A stretch of 64,000 nt of DNA from Haemaphysalis longicornis (taxonomy: Eukaryota; Arthropoda; Arachnida; Ixodida; Ixodidae). The position numbers and the translations under genes were made by a program. The stretch covers positions 222,155,992-222,219,991 of the forward strand of contig CM023449.1 of NCBI GenBank assembly GCA_013339765.2. The letters are read 5' to 3'. Of the stretch, positions 53,907-63,559 are shown piece by piece. The notes under the pieces were generated by a model, which worked only from the letters and a program-made list of their open reading frames with translations, was not told the origin of the DNA and did not search any database. Every line of letters starts with the position of its first letter. The stretch's first letter is position 1.

Positions 53907-54060
53907 CGGACAGCGAACCCATATGCGGCAACCACATTGTCGAAGGACAGGGAACGCGTGACTGTGGACTGAAAGGGGCCGACTGCACATACAAGTGGTG
54001 CTACCTGCGCCAAGCCGGTCCACAGCTGCCGTGCACCCTGAAAACAGTGAAAGTGTGCAG
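53907..54060 (+). pseudogene. ADAM10-like exon C: start of the disintegrin domain
   Basis: The acceptor gggctcttgcag is followed by a frame reading DSEPICGNHIVEGQGTRDCG, then CTYKWCYLRQAG and PCTLKTVKVC, with a possible donor gtcact (54061). It matches the CGNG.VE..E.CDCG opening of ADAM disintegrin domains and the C.LK.GK.C end of this block in ADAM10. The usual EECDCG has become TRDCG, losing one cysteine, and the CC pair has become WC. Exon B ends with one base of a codon and this exon supplies the other two, so they join in phase across an 8.9-kb intron. No further ADAM exon was found up to 64 kb. Confidence 0.75.
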
Positions 54061-54125
54061 GTCACTGCTGCGCGCTTAACGAAAAAAAGGGAAGATGGGC
54101 CTCCAAAGTGAAGTTATAAGAAACA

Positions 54126-54389
54126 TCAAGATTTGCTATTCGTGAATTCCACAATGCCTGCGAGTACGGTGAGTGAACTGCGGATTCCTTTTAGGTGCGG
54201 CGCTATACAATGGACATTTTTGATCAGTAGTATGTTCACTTTTAAAACATCCGGCAGTAATGACACCACTATCGCAGTGTCGTAACAAGATTTAATTTTA
54301 CGGGGTAGTGAAGGTTGTTTTTGAAAAGAATACAAACTGGCACGGATACACACAGCAAGGAGAAAAAGTTGAAAAAAAACTGAACCCAT
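54126..54389 (-). other. Signal-peptide-like frame, unrecognised
   Basis: From ATG at 54389 the minus strand reads MGSVFFQLFLLAVCIRAS, signal-peptide-like, and remains open for 87 codons with a few cysteines. The DNA is AT-rich, which makes apolar frames common by chance. No family or splice support. Confidence 0.15.
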
Positions 54390-54720
54390 TAAAGTCGTAA
54401 AAATGCACTTCTGGCGCACGCGCCCACGTCCTCTCTGGCGCTATAACTCCAAAAAATAGCAACCTCGAGAGCCGCGTATTGACCCGTAGTGCTCTTTTCT
54501 TTCGTCATTAATAAGGAGTTTCAGTCATTGCGGGTAAGATAGATTAGACTTTCTAAACGGAACACGCTTTAAAGCGCATCAAATAAGGGTGCTCTCCTTT
54601 GGTTTCGCGTCGCCTGTCGCCGTCGGCCCCGCTGCAGTGAGCGAAGAGGACACAGAAGGTAGAGGAGATGAGCGAGCACGAAAGCGGGGGAGGCGAGCTT
54701 GATGAAAGTGTGTGGAGAAG

Positions 54721-54905
54721 GACGGTATGCCGGGGCCGCGGTGCATTGCGAGATAACGGCAGAGTAGGGAACGTCGTTGTGCGTTCGCTGATGAAGGGAT
54801 CATTTCAAGACACGCAGGAGTTACGCGCTGTCAACAAGAAAAGTGCCGTTCGCGCTGCACACCAATTTCGCATTAGGGGCTACCTTAACCATCAGCCAAT
54901 TTTTT
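54721..54905 (+). repeat. Interspersed repeat, copy 2 of 2
   Basis: Matches 17556-17750 in order, including 'gcgagataacggcagagtag' and 'gcacaccaatttcgcatta', and ends at 'atcagccaattttttaa' where the next element begins. Confidence 0.65.
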
Positions 54906-55358
54906 AAGTGCGAATGCACTTTATAAGCGACCCCAAACCATCCACCGCCGGCGGCGGCGGCGTCGGCGGCGTCGGCGTCCGCAGTGCTCCTCTTTTTTTA
55001 AAAAAGAAACAGTATCCGGCGCCAGGTTTCGATCCGAGGACTTTGCGGCCGCAGCGCGACGCTCTACCGACAAGCCACGGACGCGACGCTGATATCAGTG
55101 TTAGTGACGCGCCTTATATCTTTAACGCATTCAAACTACGTCGTCAGCGGCGTGCGTTGGCGACTCAGCGGCGTTATAGCGGCTTGATAACTGCGTGGTG
55201 TACACGTGATACTACAAACCCGATGGAAGAGATGGAAGAGAAGGCGGCGAGGCGGTGGGCTGCGGGGGCCGAGCGCAAGCGCCGCAAGCGGGCCGACAAC
55301 CGTGCATTCGCACTTTCACATTCTCCCCCTCGGGGAAATGCGGGGGAATTTTTTTTTA
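54906..55358 (+). mobile_element. TGCGAATGCA-family element, copy 3, carrying a SINE-like module
   Basis: The left end AAGTGCGAATGCACTT is inverted at about 55302-55316 (GTGCATTCGCACTT), followed by 'tctccccctcggggaaatgcg' and a T-run as in copy 1. The interior at 54970-55160 contains a minus-strand tRNA-like module (GTGGCTTGTCGGTAGAGC ... GATCGAAACC) shared with 21645-21870. So either a SINE inserted here or the module is a stable part of the family. Confidence 0.75.
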
Positions 55359-56594
55359 TACAACTGCTCGTGTCTTGTAATTGCGCCTAAAGTCCTTCGG
55401 CGGGACGCTGCTGTGAGAAAGACTCCGCGTCCTCCGACACAGGCAAGTTTTTGCAATTCCCCAACTGAACGCTGGAAAGCACCTTTCTGCAGGTATTCGT
55501 TTTGCTGCAAGGCTGTTCATTTACATTTAGGATAGGTGTGGTAGGTAACGCCATGGCGAACGAAGGAACTTTACATGGACATTGAAACGATTACGTCAGT
55601 TTTTCAATGTGCAGGAAGATGAATGCATTAACAAAAAAATTCTAGTGCGCGGCTGTGCGACAAATCAATCCTCAAGCACGCTAAATTGTTTCACCATAAT
55701 ATTTTGGAGCAAGCATATGCATATTGCAGTTTTTTTTTTGGCGACTGTCTTTGAAATTTATAACTATCATATTTTTTTCCCGCCGAAATTCCGGCGAGGT
55801 GCTTTAAATGGGTTGTAACTTTGCCAAGTCTGCTACGATTTTGTGACCTCTGCAAGTTATACTTCAGTTTAAATGAACTCAGAATCGGTGCAGGGCCTCG
55901 TTTTGAAATATTCATTCGTTTCATCTCAGGAACCCGTTGTCACCCGCTGCTCGTGCCAATCTGTAATCAGACGTGACCATAAATAATGCGTGAAAACATC
56001 TTACAAACGCCATAACTATGTCTTTTGAACTGGAATGTTGTTACTAAACAATTTTTTCCCCTTCATTTGTCTTTAGGCAGTTCTTGTTAGTACTCCCAGA
56101 GCATTGTTGGGTAATAGAGAACCGCTTTGCCCAGTTAGCACTGTTTATGTCTTGCTTATCCATCCTTTCTGAATGCTCCGAAATAAGCCTATCAGCTATT
56201 TTCAAGTAAATGACTACAAAAGTAAATAGAGTTGTCAAATGGAACGGTAGGTCTTACTGCGAAAGAATGAGTTAAATCGGAGGGTAGGAATGTGGCGTGG
56301 CCGTGGCCGAGAGAAGGCGGGCAATTGGCCGATGGCTAATAGAAGAAAGAAAATTCGAACGATGCTTTCGTTGAAGCCTAACTTCTCACAGAAGCTCCTG
56401 TAAATGTGGTAAAGTGGTAGAGCTGAAAATCGAGTGTCCAGTATTTCGGTTTGTATTAGAATCGAACGAAGGCCTACAGAGAAGTAACCAAACCCACGGC
56501 AGTTCCAATGCACTCGCTGACTAAATGAGATCCCATGGGATTCATTTCCTCTTTTAACACAGAAACATGTCTTAGAAGCATCCAAAAAGCCGGA
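55359..56594. other. No gene recognised
   Basis: No exon, RNA gene or repeat was identified in this AT-rich stretch. Confidence 0.35.
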
Positions 56595-56786
56595 ATGAGT
56601 TATCAGACCACGCTAATTACGTATGTAGCAATTATCGGAGCAACCGTTTGTGCGCCCGCGATTCGCGTAGTTCTAGTTCCAACGAGTCCTATTGGAGAAG
56701 GATTTCAGGCATACTATTGGCGTGAAGAGAAAAATTCCCCAAGGGAAAAGGATAATTATAGCGTCACAATTCAATTCTATCTTTGA
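56595..56786 (+). CDS. Possible small secreted protein
   Basis: From ATG at 56595 (context ccggaATGAG) the frame reads MSYQTTLITYVAIIGATVCA, a good signal peptide with a probable cleavage after VCA, then IRVVLVPTSPIGEGFQAYYW and an acidic-basic end, stopping with TGA at 56784-56786. The frame is 63 codons. An upstream in-frame ATG at 56535 would bury the signal, so the later start is preferred. No cysteine framework or family is recognised. It might be a first exon continuing past an unseen donor. Confidence 0.3.
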   Translation: MSYQTTLITYVAIIGATVCAPAIRVVLVPTSPIGEGFQAYYWREEKNSPREKDNYSVTIQFYL

Positions 56787-56946
56787 CATCTGCCGTTCCA
56801 GCCAATGAGAAAAGGCATCGGTTAAAAAATGATAGCCATGATAATATTACAGGTTCAACAATGCTCTGCTGAGGCTTGCCCACTCAATGTGTATTAGGAG
56901 TGCTAGGAGTCTTCAGAATTTCGTCAGGCGGTTGTTGAACAAGTTC

Positions 56947-57126
56947 ATGTTTGCCACCTTATGGGTAATAGTGTTTGTTGCAATAGCAGGAAAACTGCAA
57001 TGTGGATTCCCTCCCCCCCGCTTCAGGAGTTACGTCCTGTTGTTACTGCTTGCAGATTCGTTATTCATGCATTGCGTTCTCACAAATAGGAGCCCAGCTC
57101 TGACAGGTTGGTTCACACACACCTAA
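56947..57126 (+). CDS. Possible secreted or membrane protein start
   Basis: ATG at 56947 opens MFATLWVIVFVAIAGKLQCG, again a signal-peptide-like start, followed by FPPPRFRSYVLLLLLADSLF and a stop at 57124-57126. The second apolar run could be a membrane segment or simply non-coding read-through past a missed splice site. It lies 160 bases after the previous candidate on the same strand. No family is recognised. Confidence 0.2.
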   Translation: MFATLWVIVFVAIAGKLQCGFPPPRFRSYVLLLLLADSLFMHCVLTNRSPALTGWFTHT

Positions 57127-57199
57127 CAGTTAAACAGCCTCTTCTTCTGGCAACTAGGCAGTAGGTGACCATCACGTGGTTAAAGCTATACGTAGAGGC

Positions 57200-57242
57200 A
57201 AAATAACTCCTGACGTTTCTCCCGAACGTCAGGAGTGATTTT
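57200..57242. repeat. Short strong hairpin
   Basis: Arms 57200-57217 and 57225-57242 pair over 18 bases with one mismatch around a 7-base loop TCTCCCG. The core is ACTCCTGACGTT / AACGTCAGGAGT. No T-run or precursor-like extension makes a terminator or microRNA likely. Confidence 0.8.
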
Positions 57243-57609
57243 AGAGGGCGGTGGCAATGTGTACAATGTCATAACATCATCACAGGAGTTAGCCGAGTGG
57301 AGAAGCGGACAGCAGGGCGCCATTACAAGCGCTTCATCCGAATAGAAAGGAAAACCGCCTTCATCGAAGAACACATAGCTGTATAGCACGTTTTGTTTGT
57401 AGAGCGAACTAGTATGATTAGCCAACTTTTCGCCAATCGCTATTTACCAAAAAATTAGCTTTGCCATTCCGAAATTGTGGTCTTACAACACATTTTCGGC
57501 ATTGTCCCCTTTAAACCATGTTCGAAAACATGCTTGGCAGCAAGTTTTAATTTCGCATCTCAGGTTTCAGGCAAAGACGATGTCCTGTAGCTAATGGAGA
57601 GACGGAGGA

Positions 57610-58326
57610 GAAAATTTCACCATGTTCCTGTAGGGGAACACTGAGTAGCATGCGAAGCAGGCATGGGGTCAACTCAAGTTACCATTAGTTTTCAGTTCGA
57701 TCGTGACGTTTTGGGAGGAGAATAAGGGGAGCGGAGCGCGCGCTCGCGTCATTTATACCGCGGAGCTTCAGTGGCGCCCCCAGCGAAGTATGCAGCGGCT
57801 ACCGTCGCGTCTCCAACCCTAAGCTGCTTCGCATTATCGTGCGCAGAGACGCAGGTGTTGCCATTTGTTGCGCAATCCCGGAGAGGAGAGGAGCTTCGGA
57901 GAGGAGAGGAGGCTTGCCGGAGATGAGAGGAGCGACGGAGAGGAGAGGAGGAGTGCCTCGCATACTACTCAGGATTCCCCTACGGGAAGATGACGACGGT
58001 GGTTGAACGCGAAGCTATCTGGTGATGGATTCTTTGGTTGGTCAATCCGCAGGGGCATCCTGCCACAATCATCATCAGCGGTGCCTGGCCAGGCATGCGC
58101 AGTGGGGGTGTGGTACTCAGGGTTACCCTACGGGAAGATGACGATGGTGGTTGAACGCGAAGCTATTTCGTGATGGATTCTTTGGTTGGCCAATCCCTAG
58201 GGGCATCCTGCCACAATCATCATCAGCGGTGCCTGGCCAGGCATGCGCAGTGGGGGTGTGGACGGCGGACAACGGATGACAAGGGAGGGAGGGACACATC
58301 CCCGGGCATGAGATGCTTTGCATCTA
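57610..58326 (+). mobile_element. Fold-back element with internal 150-bp tandem units
   Basis: The left arm (57610-57702) is related to 38172-38264 and the inverse arm begins near 57960. It is followed by two head-to-tail ~150-bp units (57967-58112 and 58119-58265) and ends GATGCTTTGCATCTAAAA, matching the inverted start of the element at 52885. Between the arms is a purine-rich 'ggagaggagagg' stretch (57870-57950). No coding frame. Confidence 0.7.
57967..58265 (+). repeat. Two ~150-bp tandem units
   Basis: Each unit begins CCCTACGGGAAGATGACGA and ends GCAGTGGGGGTGTGG. They differ at only a handful of positions. A third copy lies at 39053-39200. Confidence 0.95.
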
Positions 58327-58879
58327 AAAGAACTATTTTGAGCGTGGTGTGTTAGTGGGCCCTCTGTTCCTGGAGACCATGGGACGACAATGCCACCTCA
58401 GCAGTGGACAGCGGGAGTTGCTGGTTATCCAAGCCGGCGCTGGTCGTCAGGTTTTCTTACAGCCGAAGAATGGGAAGGGAAGCGGGTAAAGGTGAAGGGC
58501 GGAGTTATGTGCGCATCCCAAGATCATATGAGTGGGGTTACATGAGTTAGGGCAGAATTTACATGCGGCAGGGTAAACGGACCTCTCCTTGGTAGAACAA
58601 CAAAACACAAGTGCTACATGTGCATAACTTGAACATAATTGAAGGAAATTTCCTCAATGCTTACTATTGCATATATAGATCAGGAAGCCCGACAATATCG
58701 TACGGGTTAGGCACCAAGTAAAGAAAATGCAGCGTTGATGTGGAGTTACCGATTTCAAAAATAAATAAGGACATGAGGGTGACAACAGGGAAAATTCCAG
58801 AGATGCGTGCCTCATCAGTCTTCAGGTAGATCTATCATCCCGTCGTTAACGTCATATCAAACACCAGCGTTACTTTGAG
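58327..58879. other. No gene recognised
   Basis: No exon or repeat recognised; short frames lack motifs. Confidence 0.35.
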
Positions 58880-59085
58880 ATCCGGGGAGAGAAAGAGAAA
58901 ATGACATTTACTGAAAATTTCCGGCGGGGAGGCGGGTCAGGCCACGCAGGGCTTCGCCACCCCCTGTCTATGTACTAAGCAGACCCCGAAGCTATGCCTG
59001 GGCACCAGTTCAGGCTACTCGGCGAGTCCCCTCCCGAAGGAGGGTCTCCTTTTCGCCTTTGCCGGGCCAGAGCAGCCTCGAGGCG

Positions 59086-59424
59086 CTAGACTGCCAGCAG
59101 TTGCCGCTGGTATTTGTGCGCGCTCACGAGTCCTATAATGCCCGGTGGTAGCTCTTTTGGGCTCCCCACTGCACTGTGTCTTTCACATCCCCACATGATG
59201 TGGGCCAGGTCTACAGTCACCAACGCGCACACACTGCACACTGCACTTTCGTTAGTTCCAGGGCACACGTGGCGCGCGAGCGCTGGAGTCAGCACGGATC
59301 CAGTCTGTAGTTGACGGAGGAGGACGGCTTCGCCCCTCTTGAGCCTCGGGTGAGGTGGGGGCAGGGCGCGTCTTCCCGCACGATGCCAGTGAAGAATGTC
59401 CCCGTAGTTGGTCAGGGGCTTCAT
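59086..59424 (-). pseudogene. LINE ORF2 C-terminus with zinc knuckle
   Basis: A separate minus frame reads RGEAVLLRQLQTGSVLTPA, then CSVCALVTVDLAHIMWGC, giving CX2CX9HX3-4C, and ends QRQLLAV. This is the C-terminal knuckle that follows RNase H. Its frame differs from that of the RNase H domain, so an indel lies near 59424. The 3' UTR continues to about 58880. Confidence 0.82.
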
Positions 59425-60203
59425 GATCTCCGCCGCAGACGATGGGCAGGGGGCATCGCACGGTGCGCCAGCTCGCGTGCGATGGCGTCCGCCTCCTCGT
59501 TGCGGTTGACGGTGCCACCCGCAATGCCCCCCACGTGTGCGGGGAACCAGCGGATGTGGGTTGTAGTCTCCTTGCGCTCGGGGAGCAGGCTCGCTGCAGT
59601 CCCGTACACGGCGTTCCTGGCGTAGCTTGCTACTGCGGTCCTCGAGTCGCTGAGCACCGTGGTGAGTGTGGGGCTGCTCGCTAGCGCTAGGGCTATGGCA
59701 GCCTCCTCTGCCTGCGCGGCCATTCGGGCCTTGATGCTGCAGGCGTTCAGTAGTTCGCCGGTGGTGGCTTGTACGACCACCACCACATATGGGTTGGGGC
59801 AGTCGCGGTGCTTGGCTGCATCCACGTATACTGCCCTCTCGTCACTGTTGTGTGCCTCGGCGAGCGCTCGGGCTCACGCCGCTCTCCTCTCCGCGTTCCT
59901 GTCCGGGTGGACGTTCCGCGGCAAGGGGAACACCTTTATCTTGCGTATGATGCCGTCCTCTATGGGAACGATCCTATCTTGATGTTGGTCAACTTGAGGT
60001 CGGTTGATGCCCACCCTCTGGAGGATGGCCCTGCCGGTATTGGTGGAACCGAGGCGTTCAAACTGGGAGACCCGCTGGGCTTCACTCACCTCGTCCAGGG
60101 TGTTGTGTACCCCCAGTTCGGCAAGGGCCTGGTTACTCGTGCTGTTGAGCAACCCCAGTGCTGCCTTGTAGGATTTGCGGATGGCCGCATTGATCCTATC
60201 CTT
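59421..60203 (-). pseudogene. LINE ORF2 connection and RNase H domain
   Basis: After the TAG the frame continues with KDRINAAIRKSYKAALGLL and other helical connection sequence, meets a TGA near 59877-59875, and goes on to RNase H: YVDAAKHRD (first aspartate), AEEAAIALALASS (glutamate), LSDSRTAV (second aspartate) and ADAIARELA near the end. All four features are those of RNase HI. The frame closes at 59421. RNase H removes RNA from the hybrid during insertion and is kept only in some LINE groups. Confidence 0.85.
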
Positions 60204-61563
60204 CTACTGTTGTATCCAGTAGTAGAATGCACCAACGTATGTAACGTGGCTCATGACAAATGATTGCAAGAGGCACAGCAGGTTAGCTTGCCGCATTCCC
60301 TGTCTGCGCGTAGATATTCGTTTGATGAGACGCGTTGCGATCCCCATCTTGGTGACCATGCGGTCGATTGCGGTTGTATTGCTGCGGCTGGCTTCGATGT
60401 GCATGCCGAGCACTCTGATGCTTTGCACGTGAGGTATGACTGTGCCGTCCCCCGTGCGCAGCGTGATCTTTTTGGCGTCCTCTGCTGCAAGCTTGCGGAG
60501 GCGCCCGGGCGGTGGTAGTATCAGCAACTCCGATTTCTGCGGAGAGCATCGTAGTCCCGTGTCTTTCAGGCAGTCTTCGATGTTGTCGATTGCCTCTTGT
60601 AGTGTGAATTCAATGTAGCCGTCACTACCCCCGGGGACCCAGAGGGTAACGTCGTCCGCATAGATGGTGTACTTGACTTGAGGGAGCTGGTTCAGGCGTT
60701 CGGCGACTCCAATCATCACCAGGTTGAAGAGAAATGGCGAGATGACTGCGCGTTGCGGAGTGCCGATGCTGCCCAGCTTCCGCTCTTCCAGTTGTAGGTT
60801 TCCAATCTGTAGCATCACCGTGCGGTGTGACAAAGTCCTTGATGTAGTTGTAGGTCCTCTCTCCGAGCCCCAGTCTGTTGACTTGAGCCAGCATCGCAGA
60901 GTGGCGTACCTTGTCAAAGGAGCTCTGTAGGTGTAGGCCGAGGATGGCGCGGTTGTCCCCGGTGTTGACTGTGGTGGTGTCCATGGCTTCGTGCTGGATT
61001 AGCAGCATGGCGTCTTGCGTGCTGAGCTTCTCTCGAAACCCTAGCATCGTGTGCGGGTACATGTTCCGGTCTTCTAGGAACCTTTGCCACCTGTTGTTTA
61101 GGACATGTTCAAATACCTTTCCCGCACACGAAGTGAGGGAGATGGGCCTCAGATTCTCAATGCCGGGTGGCTTGTGCGGCTTTGGTATTAGGATTATTCT
61201 GGCTGCCTTCCACTGCTTGGGTAGTGTTCCGGCGCGCCAGCACTTGTTGTAGTAGTTGGTCAGGGCCGTTATGGCCTCGTCATTTAGGTTTCGCAGGGCC
61301 TTGTTGGTGATTTGGTCAGGGCCGGCTGCGGACCTGCAGTTGAGGTCTTGGGCCGCCTTGCGAACATCTCACTCTTCAATATCATTGTCGAGCAGGGGGT
61401 TGTGCGGTCCCTGGTAGTCTATGTGCGTTTCGCTCGGGGTGCTGGGGAGGTAGCGCTCGTTCAAGCGTTTACACATCTCCTCTTCTCCGAGTTGCTTGGT
61501 GGTAGCGTAGACAATCTGTGAGAGTCTGTGCTGTTGGTAGTCTTTGCTCTTGGATTCGTCCAT
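60204..61563 (-). pseudogene. LINE ORF2 reverse transcriptase domain
   Basis: One minus frame carries the N-terminal side (KDYQQHRLSQIVY), a TGA at 61371-61369, then in the same frame GPDQITNKALRNLND, KQWKAARIILIPKP, LRPISLTSCAGKVFEHVLNN and LGFREKLSTQDAML. It reaches FDKVRHSAML (the motif A region) and then shifts frame near 60840. The second frame (to 60204) holds GTPQRAVISPFLFNLVM (motif B) and YTIYADDVTLWV (motif C, YADD). It ends in TAG just where the connection to RNase H resumes in phase. The order and motifs are standard for I-type LINE RT. Catalytic aspartates are intact in text, but the chain is broken. Confidence 0.87.
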
Positions 61564-61618
61564 CAGGTGCCTGAGCAGCTTCCACGTTCGGCCAGCGTGT
61601 AACTGCCCGTCCGCTTCA

Positions 61619-62680
61619 TTACAGATGGCGTTCCATTGTTGAGCGCAGAGCTGCCTGCTGTATTTTTCGATGCTGCGGTTCAGTTCCGCTACCCTCTTTC
61701 TGAGGGTTGCGGTTGTGCCTCTGCCGCTTCCATCTCTTCTGTAATGCTTGTCTCGCCTCGATCAAATGAGCGAGGCGAGGGTCCATACGCTGAATGGTGT
61801 CTTCCGTTTCCACCTCTATGGTAGCCCGCGAAGTTGCCTCTACCAGCCTCTCCGCCCAGTCTTCAATGTCCGTGATTTGGGTGCCCAGGCTCGTTTCGCG
61901 AAACCGGTGCCAATCCGTTAGCCTGTGTTTGATTTTCTGGTAGCCAATGCCTCCCTTTGCCAGGGTGGGGATCTCTACCTCGATAATGTGGTGGTCGCTG
62001 CCCAGGTTGTGGCCCGTGTACCTCCACTGCACGGGTCTGCCATCTGGCAGCCGCACAAATGCGAGGTCAGGGTTGGTGTCCCGGGCAACCGATGTGCCGA
62101 TGCGGGAGGGGTTGGCCGGGTCGGTGAGCAGGATGAAGCCCGCGTCCTTCGCATCGTCCAACAGGTCCCTTCCCTTGGCTACCGTGATGCCATATCCTAG
62201 TTCCTTGTGCTCCGCATTAAAGTCGCCGCCGATCACTATCACGTCGCTGGGGGCCATCTTCAGTGCTTTATGAAACAGGGCTTTGCATTTTTGTTGCCTG
62301 TGTTGCGGGTTGCTGTAGGTGTTGATGAAGAGCATGGTTTCAGTCTTCTTCTTGCCAATCACCACCTCGGTCGCGCAGAGCTCGATTGCCGTGCTGCGGC
62401 CGAGAAAGTCTTCGTGCTTTATGAATGTGATTCCCTTGCGGACAAAAGTGCAGACCCCCTGTGCTGCTCCCGTGCAGCATTCCCGTGCGCTGGGAGGGCT
62501 GGCGTGTGTGCGGTATCGCGGCAAGGTTGGTGCCTGCTCCGTGTATGTTTTTTGGACCATGATAATGTCAGGGGGAGCCTCCATGGACCTCAGGTGTTGC
62601 TGTAGTACGGCTCTTCAGCACTCGAAGCCATTGGCGTGCCAGTGCCAGATCTTTAGGCTTGTCTTGGTTGGGGTGGGCAT
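61619..62680 (-). pseudogene. LINE ORF2 endonuclease domain
   Basis: From ATG at 62680 the frame opens with TKTSLKIWHWHANGFEC and hits an in-frame TGA at 62617-62615, then continues in the same frame (APPDIIMVQKTYT, then GVCTFVRKGI, VIVIGGDFNAEHKELGY, DPANPSRIGTS, and LGSDHHIIEVE). These are the blocks of an apurinic-type endonuclease: GDFNAEH, a T.IDL-like region (here NPDLAFV) and SDHH. The usual WN at the start reads WH. The active-site residues in the visible blocks are kept. The domain nicks target DNA. The single TGA and a later frame change near 61.6 kb inactivate it. Confidence 0.85.
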
Positions 62681-62900
62681 GGTTGTTGTTGCGTTCCGTT
62701 GTTGCCGTGGTTGCCGGTGGCTGCAGAGAGAGCTCCGAGTTTCTCGAACAGGAACTTCTCCAGCCGGTCGAATCTGGCATTCATTCTGTGTTCGAGTGCG
62801 TCCACGCGTTTCTCGAGCCTGTCTACGTGTTCTGTGATACGTCGAATGCGGACCGCACAGCCGATGTTGCACGGTGTACTCGTAGTCTGTGTTGTTGGGG
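62653..62900 (-). pseudogene. LINE ORF1 C-terminal coiled coil
   Basis: A minus frame reads CAVRIRRITEHVDRLEKRV, then ALEHRMNARFDRLEKFLFEK and ends with a Gln/Pro-rich tail at TAA (62655-62653). Heptads with L, V and F at a/d positions indicate a coiled coil, as in ORF1 proteins that bind element RNA and multimerise. ORF2's probable ATG at 62680 lies 28 bases before this stop, so the two frames overlap as in other two-ORF LINEs. The frame was not proven beyond about 62860. Confidence 0.6.
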
Positions 62901-62930
62901 CCGATTAGCCGCCTAGCTACAACAAAACTG

Positions 62931-63465
62931 CACCATGATACCCAAATTTATGTGCTGTGATTGTGCAACCGTAAACCCTTAACTTATTAAGCTTTGTCGG
63001 AATAAATCATTACCTTTAGTGATAGGCCTCCAGCGGGGCGCTGGCGGCGCTGCATAGCAGGAGGCAAAATCGACTTCCGGGTAGTAGAAAGCTGAGAGGG
63101 CCCCATAGGATCTTTTGTTTACAGGTACCACTGATTGTTTTGCGACATGATTTTTCGCCCAGTCCCGCCCATCAACCTGACACAAGCTAGGGAGATTTGC
63201 AGCGCGAAATACGTTAGCAGGGTCGAAGAAACTGCTGGGACGATCACGGCGCTCTGCGAATCGCTGGTTCACCGATGGACGTATGAAAGGGAATTTGAAG
63301 TGAGAGCTTCGTGTTTAAACTAATACACATGGCGGAAAGGACGTTTCAACAACCGCCGATCAAAAAGAGTGACGCAGATGGCGGCGATCGTGCGTAAAAA
63401 TCAGCAAGTCTGGCGAACCCCGCAGGCTCGTCTTCTGCGGTGCGCCGCGCTTTCGCGAAACTGTG
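62931..63465. other. No gene recognised between two LINEs
   Basis: A plus frame 63135-63323 (MIFRPVPPINLTQAREICSA) looks mildly protein-like, but has no family or splice support. Confidence 0.3.
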
Positions 63466-63468
63466 CAG

Positions 63469-63492
63469 TTAGGATTAGGATTAGGATTAGGA
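63469..63492. repeat. (TTAGGA)4 tail of the LINE
   Basis: Four exact hexamers follow the poly(A) signal of the minus-strand LINE. It resembles the arthropod telomere unit TTAGG with one extra base, but its position shows it is a LINE tail. Confidence 0.9.
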
Positions 63493-63559
63493 AAAACTTT
63501 ATTTGTGCCTGCAAAACGACTAAGCGCCGCGACGCGGGCCTGGCGTCGTCCTAGGGATT

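Larger units (their letters stand above)
58880..62930 (-). mobile_element. I-type LINE, nearly complete but inactivated
   Basis: On the minus strand the order is the end of ORF1 (coiled coil), then ORF2 with apurinic-type endonuclease, reverse transcriptase, RNase H and a C-terminal zinc knuckle, then a 3' UTR ending near 58.88 kb. An RNase H inside ORF2 places it in the I group of LINEs (I, Loa and relatives). At least four in-frame stops and two or three frameshifts are present. The 5' end is cut within ORF1. Confidence 0.85.

Noticed and set aside
63469..63492. Interstitial telomere repeat
   Set aside because: The unit is six bases, only four copies, and it sits exactly at the 3' tail of a LINE.
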